Below, piece after piece: positions 7,065 through 11,790 of a stretch of DNA of 11,790 nucleotides. Under the pieces are notes generated by a model. The model was not told the origin of the DNA. It made no database searches and worked only from the letters and a program-made list of their open reading frames with translations. The number at the start of each line of letters is the position of its first letter. Positions within the stretch are counted from its first letter, which is position 1. The stretch covers positions 1-11,790 of the forward strand of contig JAWRJF010000027.1 in the NCBI GenBank assembly GCA_040307645.1, given 5' to 3'. A program made the translations under genes and the position numbers. The DNA is from JAVXAG01 sp040307645. GTDB taxonomy: Bacteria > Bacillota > Clostridia > Peptostreptococcales > Anaerovoracaceae.

Positions 7065-8045
7065 ATGAAAAGAGTTTTTTCAGGTGTTCAGCCAACGGGA
7101 AATATACATTTAGGCAATTATTTAGGCGCATTAAAACAATTCGTTGAACTACAAGAAGATCATGAGTGTATTTACTGTATTGTTGATATGCATGCAATAA
7201 CAGTACCTCAGGATCCAAAACAATTAAAAGAACACATTTTGGATGTTGCAGCTTTATATATTGCAGTTGGAGTTGATCCTAAAAAATCAATTGTTTTTGT
7301 TCAATCAGATGTACCAGGCCATGCAGAGCTTTCTTGGGTACTAACTTGTAACTCATATACAGGAGAACTTTCAAGAATGACTCAGTTTAAAGATAAAAGT
7401 AAGAATAAAGAGTCTGCTCCTACAGGTTTATTTACATATCCTGTACTGATGGCTGCTGATATACTTCTTTATGATACAGATATTGTTCCAGTTGGCAATG
7501 ATCAAAAGCAGCATATAGAATTATGTCGAGATATTGCGATGAGAATAAATAATACAAGGAAGAAAACTTTTGTTGTACCTGATGGACGTTACCTAAAAGA
7601 AGGTGCTAGAATAATGGCTCTTGATGATCCAACAAAAAAAATGAGTAAATCAGCGGAAAATATTCATAGTAGAATTTCTCTTTTAGATGAACCATCAAAG
7701 ATAAAAAAATCAATTATGAAAGCCACAACTGATTCAGAGGGAATAGTAAAATTTGACGTTGAAAACAAACCCGGAATAAGTAATCTACTTAATATTTACA
7801 GTGTGCTTTCAGGAATATCGATCTCAGATCTTGAAAAAAAATATGAAAATAAAGGTTATGGAGATTTTAAGAAAGATTTAGTTGAAGTAACTGTTGAAGC
7901 CTTAGCTCCAATCAAGGCAAAGTATGAGGAAATTAGATATTCTGATGAATTAATAGAAATATTACGAGATGGAGCTGATAGAGCTAATTCTATTTCCATA
8001 AAGACCATGGAAAGAGTAAAAAACAACTTTGGGTTAGGTTTATAA
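7065..8045 (+). CDS. trpS: Tryptophanyl-tRNA synthetase
   Basis: TrpRS is a cytoplasmic class I aminoacyl-tRNA synthetase that charges tRNA-Trp with tryptophan using ATP. From the preferred start the protein has 326 residues, the normal bacterial length, and begins MKRVFSGVQPTGNIHLGN. The HIGH-type motif is HLGN at 15-18, and the KMSKS motif is complete at residues 192-196, preceded by DDPTK. The segment VPVGNDQKQHIELCRDIA is characteristic of the family. Because sigB ends 16 bases upstream, the gene is most likely transcribed with rsbW and sigB; there is no room for the T-box leader that often controls trpS in Firmicutes. A hairpin about 115 bases downstream probably ends the transcript. I see no sign of truncation. 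Confidence 0.97.
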   Translation: MKRVFSGVQPTGNIHLGNYLGALKQFVELQEDHECIYCIVDMHAITVPQDPKQLKEHILDVAALYIAVGVDPKKSIVFVQSDVPGHAELSWVLTCNSYTGELSRMTQFKDKSKNKESAPTGLFTYPVLMAADILLYDTDIVPVGNDQKQHIELCRDIAMRINNTRKKTFVVPDGRYLKEGARIMALDDPTKKMSKSAENIHSRISLLDEPSKIKKSIMKATTDSEGIVKFDVENKPGISNLLNIYSVLSGISISDLEKKYENKGYGDFKKDLVEVTVEALAPIKAKYEEIRYSDELIEILRDGADRANSISIKTMERVKNNFGLGL

Positions 8046-8160
8046 AAAATCAAAAAACATAACCACATATATAAGTGATGTATATATAAGATAATCGCGC
8101 AACAGATGGTCTTTAGAATATACTATGATTTAGATTATTTTAGACGTTACAGTGGAATTT

Positions 8161-8200
8161 GATAGGGTGTTTTTTTCAAAGCCCCCTATCATTTTATTTT
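8161..8200 (+). terminator. Terminator hairpin in the trpS / sensor kinase convergent region
   Basis: GATAGGG (8161-8167) pairs with CCCTATC (8184-8190) around a T-rich loop, followed on the + strand by ATTTTATTTT. This fits an intrinsic terminator for trpS. The same hairpin read on the - strand lies at the stop codon of the small ORF at 8189-8389, so it could also serve the kinase operon, though the T tract on that side is poor. The remainder of 8046-8160 is AT-rich and shows no gene or tRNA. Confidence 0.65.
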
Positions 8201-8389
8201 ATCCATATATTTGCTTAAGGCAGTTACTGCATCTTTAGGAACAAGTGAAGCTAAGGAAACTATAGTGTTATCGTCTTTTGATTCGACGATTTCCACAATT
8301 TTATCCACATTTCCACAGTTGTTATAACTATTAAGGAAATCTATTAGGTTATTTTTATCCTTATAACATAACTGTAAAGGTACTACCAA
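8189..8389 (-). CDS. Small hypothetical ORF or gene remnant downstream of the sensor kinase
   Basis: I do not recognise this 66-codon frame. It starts at a TTG inside the last codons of the sensor kinase (29-base overlap, different frame) and ends at a TGA that abuts the terminator hairpin. An in-frame stop lies two codons before the TTG, and only a weak ribosome-site-like AGTGAG precedes it. The C-terminal part (residues about 30-66, with DKIVEIVES and VSLASLVPKDAVTALSKYMDKI) has an alternating charged/hydrophobic pattern that looks like genuine helical protein. The first dozen codons overlap the kinase and look less natural. It may be a real small gene co-transcribed with the kinase, the 3' remnant of a decayed gene, or chance. 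There is no signal peptide or membrane segment. Confidence 0.3.
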   Translation of the reverse strand: MVVPLQLCYKDKNNLIDFLNSYNNCGNVDKIVEIVESKDDNTIVSLASLVPKDAVTALSKYMDKIK

Positions 8390-9710
8390 TATTTATCTCA
8401 CTTTCTACAGAAATAAAACCGTCATGTGCTTCTACAATCCATTTAACCATAGATAAGCCTAAGCCAAAACTATTATTGTCGTAGGATCTTGATTTGTCAG
8501 CTTTATAAAATCTATTAAAAATATTTTTTTGGTCTATTTTGCTAATTCCAATTCCATTATCTGAAACAGTTATTAAAATTTTTCCTTCTAAAGTTCTTCT
8601 TAATGAAAGTTTTACAAAACCACCATCAATGCCGTATTTTATTGCATTATTTACTAAATTAATAATCATTCTTAAAATGAGAGTTTCATCACCCAAATAG
8701 TTTAAATCCTCTTCTATATCTGAATATAAAAGTATGTTTTTTTCTTTTGCAGAAATTGATAGTTCTTCTGCTATACTTGTGCATAGAATAGATAAGTTAA
8801 AAACTTCTTTCTGAATAGCATTTTCTTTATTTATTGTATGAGAAAGTTGTAGAAGCTGACTGATTAGAGACATTGTTCTTTTACACTGCTTTTCTATAGA
8901 TTCAATAGCTTCTTTATACTGTGTTACATCACCATTTTCTTTAAGGGTGTACTCACATTCAGCTAGAATTACAGATATTGGGGTTTTCAACTCATGTGAA
9001 ACATCTGATGAAAATTGTTTTTCTGAAATAAAAGCATTTTCAAGTCTATCCATCATTGCATTTAAGGTTTCGGATAAGTAATATAATTCATCTTTATTGT
9101 TTTGTAAAGTTATTCTCTTTGATAGATCATTTCCAGTATTAATACTCTCGGCAGAAGAAATAATTTCCCTTATGGGATTAAATGCTTTATTTGTAATTCT
9201 GCGTCCAGCAATAATTGCTATTAATAATATTACAGGCAATACTATTAGCATAATCAACATAATTGATTTAACAGCTTCATTACCACTATCTAAAGCATAA
9301 ATACCACGTATCCATATTGAGGTACCATTTGGGTAGGAGTTATAGAGATCATATGCAATCCAGTTATCAGCTTCCCCTTTTATTTCATGAATATAACCGT
9401 TAGTAAGAGGAGTAGAACTTGGAAATGTTGATGGTGCTTTTCCTAAAATAACAGAACCATCAGAGCCATATACAATTAAGGTTACACCTTTGGAATAGGC
9501 ATCAAAATCATTGTCAATTTCTATTACACCATTGTCACATTCAATTTCATCAAAACCATTTTGCACTGCGTTGGTTAATGTTTTTTTAGAAACACTATTT
9601 GTTTGGATATCAACAGTAGCAGCAAAAACTGTAAAAATAAGTAATGAAACAGAAATAAGTACAATAGAGTAATATAGAGAGACTTTTTTTCTTATTGAAA
9701 TGTTTCTCAT
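8361..9710 (-). CDS. Membrane sensor histidine kinase (HAMP, HisKA, HATPase)
   Basis: This 449-residue sensor partners the response regulator encoded just upstream. It has a first transmembrane segment at about 11-31, an extracellular sensing region of roughly 115 residues (32-148), a second transmembrane segment at about 149-169, and a HAMP linker to about 222. The phospho-acceptor motif SSDVSHELKTPISV has His239. The ATPase domain shows the N-box NLVNNAIKYG (351-360), the G1 box DNGIGI (384-389), the F-box FNRFYKAD and the G2 box GLGLSMV (416-422). I take the start at 9710: there AAGGAG (9716-9721) precedes an ATG that overlaps the regulator's TAA by one base. A longer frame opening at 9743 lies inside the regulator and adds residues without a family counterpart. 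The extracellular region matches no ligand-binding domain I can name, so the signal is unknown. All catalytic motifs are intact. Confidence 0.95.
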   Translation of the reverse strand: MRNISIRKKVSLYYSIVLISVSLLIFTVFAATVDIQTNSVSKKTLTNAVQNGFDEIECDNGVIEIDNDFDAYSKGVTLIVYGSDGSVILGKAPSTFPSSTPLTNGYIHEIKGEADNWIAYDLYNSYPNGTSIWIRGIYALDSGNEAVKSIMLIMLIVLPVILLIAIIAGRRITNKAFNPIREIISSAESINTGNDLSKRITLQNNKDELYYLSETLNAMMDRLENAFISEKQFSSDVSHELKTPISVILAECEYTLKENGDVTQYKEAIESIEKQCKRTMSLISQLLQLSHTINKENAIQKEVFNLSILCTSIAEELSISAKEKNILLYSDIEEDLNYLGDETLILRMIINLVNNAIKYGIDGGFVKLSLRRTLEGKILITVSDNGIGISKIDQKNIFNRFYKADKSRSYDNNSFGLGLSMVKWIVEAHDGFISVESEINIGSTFTVML

Positions 9711-10384
9711 TAATTCTCCTTTGCTACGTATCCAACGCCCCAAACGGTGTGGATAAGTTTGTTTTCGTATTTTGAATCGATTTTACTTCTTAGCGTTCTA
9801 ATATAAACATCAATTATATTACTACTTCCCTCATAATCATAGTTCCAAATATGCTTTTCTATTTTTTCTCGAGAAAGGACTATGCCTTTATTATGCATTA
9901 AATATTCTAAAATAGAATACTCTTTAGCAGTAAGAGGTATTTCAACACCATTTCTTATGGCTACGTGTTTATTTAAATCCAAAGTAACTTCACCAACAGT
10001 AATGTTATTTTCCAATCTTTCAATACCTGTCCTTCTTATCAAAACCCTTATGCGGGCAGTAAGCTCTTCTAAAGAAAAAGGTTTTGTCAGGTAGTCATCA
10101 GCACCGCTGTCTAACCCATTAACCTTATCCTCAATAGAATTTTTTGCTGTTAAAAGAAGAACTGGGGTATGATGTTTTAAATCTCTGATTTTTTTTAATA
10201 AAGATATCCCATCAATACCTGGTAACATTATATCAAGGATAATTGCATCATATTCTGTTCCATTTATGTAATCAATGGCATCTAAGCCATCATTACACAT
10301 ATCTACAGTGTACCCTTCTGATTTAAAGTGTTTACCGATTATCTGGCAAAGTTTTTTTTCATCTTCTACGATTAATATTTTCAT
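9710..10384 (-). CDS. OmpR/PhoB-family response regulator
   Basis: This 224-residue DNA-binding regulator is probably phosphorylated by the adjacent kinase. The receiver domain (about 1-118) has the acidic pocket Glu7/Asp8, phospho-acceptor Asp51 in LDIMLPG, Thr79 in LLLTAKN, and Lys101 in LTKPF. The winged-helix domain (about 125-224) carries LTAKEYSILEYLMHNKG and IDVYIRTLRSKI, and ends GVGYV, the usual OmpR-family finish. The start at 10384 is chosen because AGGAGGG (10390-10396) lies five bases upstream and the N-terminus MKILIVEDE is canonical; the frame extends upstream to 10420 but those residues are not expected. The stop overlaps the kinase ATG by one base, giving translational coupling. 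A divergent PepSY gene 140 bases away is the most likely target. Confidence 0.96.
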   Translation of the reverse strand: MKILIVEDEKKLCQIIGKHFKSEGYTVDMCNDGLDAIDYINGTEYDAIILDIMLPGIDGISLLKKIRDLKHHTPVLLLTAKNSIEDKVNGLDSGADDYLTKPFSLEELTARIRVLIRRTGIERLENNITVGEVTLDLNKHVAIRNGVEIPLTAKEYSILEYLMHNKGIVLSREKIEKHIWNYDYEGSSNIIDVYIRTLRSKIDSKYENKLIHTVWGVGYVAKEN

Positions 10385-10411
10385 TTTAACCCTCCTATTG
10401 AAGTTTATATA

Positions 10412-10440
10412 ATAATACATACTTTTATAAAAAATTTCAA
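10412..10440 (-). promoter_or_regulatory. Sigma-A promoter for the two-component operon
   Basis: Reading the - strand, TTGAAA (10440-10435) and TATTAT (10417-10412) are 17 bases apart. The predicted start near 10405 gives a leader of about 20 bases before the regulator ATG at 10384. Confidence 0.7.
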
Positions 10441-10451
10441 ATAAAATTATT

Positions 10452-10472
10452 TTTTCATTTTCTTTTCATTTT
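10452..10472 (+). promoter_or_regulatory. Direct repeat, probable response-regulator binding box upstream of the PepSY gene
   Basis: Two perfect copies of TTTTCATTTT (10452-10461 and 10463-10472) are spaced 11 bases start to start, one helical turn. That is the arrangement typically bound by OmpR-family dimers, where two half-sites lie on the same DNA face. The second TTTTCA ends 11 bases before a possible -10 element TATTAT (10480-10485), so the box sits where a -35 would be. No good -35 consensus is present, which fits an activator-dependent promoter. The assignment to the neighbouring regulator is inference. Confidence 0.5.
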
Positions 10473-10479
10473 TATACTT

Positions 10480-10496
10480 TATTATACCAGTATAAA
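10480..10496 (+). promoter_or_regulatory. Candidate -10 region and palindrome in front of the PepSY gene
   Basis: TATTAT (10480-10485) and TATAAA (10491-10496) are both possible -10 elements. They overlap a perfect palindrome, TTATAC-CA-GTATAA (10482-10495). The palindrome could be an operator for a repressor, or simply a by-product of AT-rich promoter sequence. Confidence 0.35.
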
Positions 10497-10524
10497 ATCA
10501 ATATGATAAAGGGGGATTATATAT

Positions 10525-11622
10525 ATGAAAAAAATATTAAACAAAAAAAACAGTATAATTTTAGCTGTGTCTGTGGTAGCAGTAATAATTGCAATAATAG
10601 CAGCGACTTCTTTTTCAAGTGCTCTTTCATTAGATGAGGCAAGAGAGATTGCAAAAGGGTACGTGCCATCAACCGCTACATTTACAAATAGTGAGGAAGA
10701 AGAAACAAAATTTGAAGTCTATTTTTATGACAGTGGAAAAAAGGAGACTTTTGAAGTTGAAGTAAGTAAAGAAACTAAAAAAGTAAAAAAAGTGGAAAGC
10801 CAGCTGGATTATGATAATGGTAGTAAGGTAGTTAAATTAAAAAAAGCTGATATTAAAAAGATAGTAGACAATAAATTTTCTGGACTTACAAGCCAACAGA
10901 TTACATTATCAATAGATGATGGATTGTATGTGTATGAAGTATATTTTAAATCCAATGATTTTTATGGAACAATGGATATAAATCCTGAGACGGGGGCTAT
11001 ATTAGAGTGTACAGTAAAATATGGTACGGCGGTTACGATTCCATCAGATGGTTCGAGTAATAAAGAATTATTAACTGTGGACCAAGCTAAAGAAGCAGCT
11101 ATTAAAGCACTTGGTGGCGGATCCATAAAAGATATCGATTTAGAAAAACAAAAAGGTGTTTATATCTATGAAGTTGAGCTTATAAAAGATGGTATAGAGT
11201 ACGAGTTAAATGTAAATGCAAAAAATGGAGAAGTAATAAAATTAGGACAACATGATAATTATATAGATAATAGGAATGATAATATTTCAAAAAATGAAAA
11301 TAATAATAGTTCAAATATAATTAATAACTCTAAAGCCAAGATATCTTTAGAAAAGGCTAAGTCTATCGTATTAGCAAAAATTCCTGGGGCAACTATTATA
11401 AATATAAAATTAGAAACAGATGACGGAAGACTTGTTTATGAAGGAGATGCTAAAAAAGGCAATTATGAATATGAGTTCGAAATAAATGCCGCTACTGGTG
11501 TGATAATCGGATGGGACAGTGAATTAATAGATAATGATGATAAATATGACGACGATGATAAATATGATGACGACGACCATGATGATGACGATGAAGATGA
11601 CGACGATGACGACGACAGATAA
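10525..11622 (+). CDS. Exported or anchored protein with four PepSY-like repeats and an aspartate-rich tail
   Basis: The 365-residue product begins with a short basic N-terminus and a hydrophobic stretch at about 10-33 that acts as signal peptide or membrane anchor; there is no lipobox cysteine. About four PepSY-like units follow, at roughly 34-92, 104-166, 182-241 and 272-330. Each has an 'xSLxxAKxxAxxxxxG' helix, a 'YxYEVxxxxxxxxYxxxVN' strand pair and a closing 'xxTGxIxxxx' turn; the third (LLTVDQAKEAAIKAL to NAKNGEVI) is the clearest. PepSY domains occur in secreted proteins and have been linked to peptidase inhibition and envelope regulation. A linker at 242-270 is rich in Asn and Ser. 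The last 30 residues contain 22 aspartates. The gene has a strong ribosome site, AAAGGGGG (10508-10515), and is divergent from the two-component operon, suggesting it is a target or an accessory sensor. The exact function is unknown. Confidence 0.85.
   Translation: MKKILNKKNSIILAVSVVAVIIAIIAATSFSSALSLDEAREIAKGYVPSTATFTNSEEEETKFEVYFYDSGKKETFEVEVSKETKKVKKVESQLDYDNGSKVVKLKKADIKKIVDNKFSGLTSQQITLSIDDGLYVYEVYFKSNDFYGTMDINPETGAILECTVKYGTAVTIPSDGSSNKELLTVDQAKEAAIKALGGGSIKDIDLEKQKGVYIYEVELIKDGIEYELNVNAKNGEVIKLGQHDNYIDNRNDNISKNENNNSSNIINNSKAKISLEKAKSIVLAKIPGATIINIKLETDDGRLVYEGDAKKGNYEYEFEINAATGVIIGWDSELIDNDDKYDDDDKYDDDDHDDDDEDDDDDDDR
11530..11619 (+). repeat. Aspartate-rich C-terminal coding repeat
   Basis: This low-complexity GAT/GAC tract encodes residues 336-365 of the PepSY protein, with 22 aspartates interrupted by Lys-Tyr, His and Glu. 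The first part is a short tandem unit (DDKYDD repeated). GAT and GAC codons are mixed rather than uniform, which argues against a recent simple-repeat expansion and for selection on the protein. Confidence 0.8.
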
Positions 11623-11790
11623 TAAAGCCTAGCTAAATAAAAAATAAGCGAGAGTATGAGAAAAAGTCTGTAAATAGCTCTTTCTAGACTTCTATGATAT
11701 TTAAATTAGAATTAGAGAATTTAGATTTTCTCTTGAATTAACGAGTTTAGTATAATTGCTCAAAAAGCGCATGTCAATAGAAACCAAGAA
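11623..11790. other. Intergenic end of window, no gene seen
   Basis: I find no credible reading frame or RNA gene in these 168 bases. Two weak hairpins are present (AAGTCT/AGACTT at 11664-11691 and AGAGAA/TTCTCT at 11714-11733), neither with a T tract. A TATAAT at 11751-11756 lacks a matching -35 and may belong to a promoter for a gene beyond the window. Confidence 0.5.

Noticed and set aside
8046..8160. tRNA or structured RNA after trpS
   Set aside because: I looked for a cloverleaf or stable fold; only short AT repeats (ATATATAAG twice) are present, without acceptor stem or T-loop motifs.
11664..11691. Terminator for the PepSY gene
   Set aside because: The stem is six base pairs with a 16-base loop and no T tract; too weak to call.
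11751..11756. Promoter at the window end
   Set aside because: TATAAT is present, but no -35 at 16-18 bases; the nearest TTGAAT is only 12 bases away.

Overview
The window is AT-rich DNA carrying the replication/topology cluster found next to the chromosomal origin: the last codons of dnaN, then recF, gyrB and gyrA on the + strand. The low G+C, the strong AGGAGG-type ribosome binding sites, the RsbW/SigB pair and the protein sequences all point to a Firmicute, most likely an anaerobic member of the class Clostridia. A rsbW-sigB pair close to gyrA recalls Clostridioides difficile and its relatives, but genus-level placement is inference.

Layout. 1-67: 3' end of dnaN. 72-1163: recF, followed by an intrinsic terminator. 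1290-1397: a consensus sigma-A promoter and leader for gyrB-gyrA (1398-5841), which ends in a strong hairpin at 5855-5879. 5913-8045: a second + strand unit of three tightly spaced genes, rsbW (anti-sigma ATP-binding protein), sigB (sigma factor, ATGA overlap) and trpS (tryptophanyl-tRNA synthetase, 16 bases after sigB). 8046-8200: convergent intergenic region with a terminator hairpin. 8189-8389 (- strand): a small doubtful ORF. 8361-10384 (- strand): a two-component operon of sensor histidine kinase and OmpR-type response regulator, with a 1-base overlap. 10525-11622 (+ strand, divergent from the regulator): an exported or membrane-anchored protein with four PepSY-like repeats and an aspartate-rich C-terminal tail. 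11623-11790 holds no gene I can support.

How it works together. The first half is core chromosome maintenance: sliding clamp, recombination mediator and both gyrase subunits. The second unit links a SigB-type stress sigma factor and its anti-sigma partner to trpS. The third part looks like a self-contained envelope-sensing module. A kinase senses outside the membrane, its regulator probably acts at an 11-bp-period direct repeat in the 140-bp divergent intergenic region, and the likely target is the PepSY/poly-Asp surface protein.

I see no CRISPR array, insertion sequence, tRNA or rRNA. The core genes are ordinary. The parts most worth a second look are three: the cysteine-rich RsbW, whose nucleotide-binding glycines are altered and which has no RsbV beside it; the PepSY protein with its acidic tail and divergent two-component control; and the sigB-trpS linkage, which leaves no room for a T-box leader. 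None of these is proven to be a new system from sequence alone.
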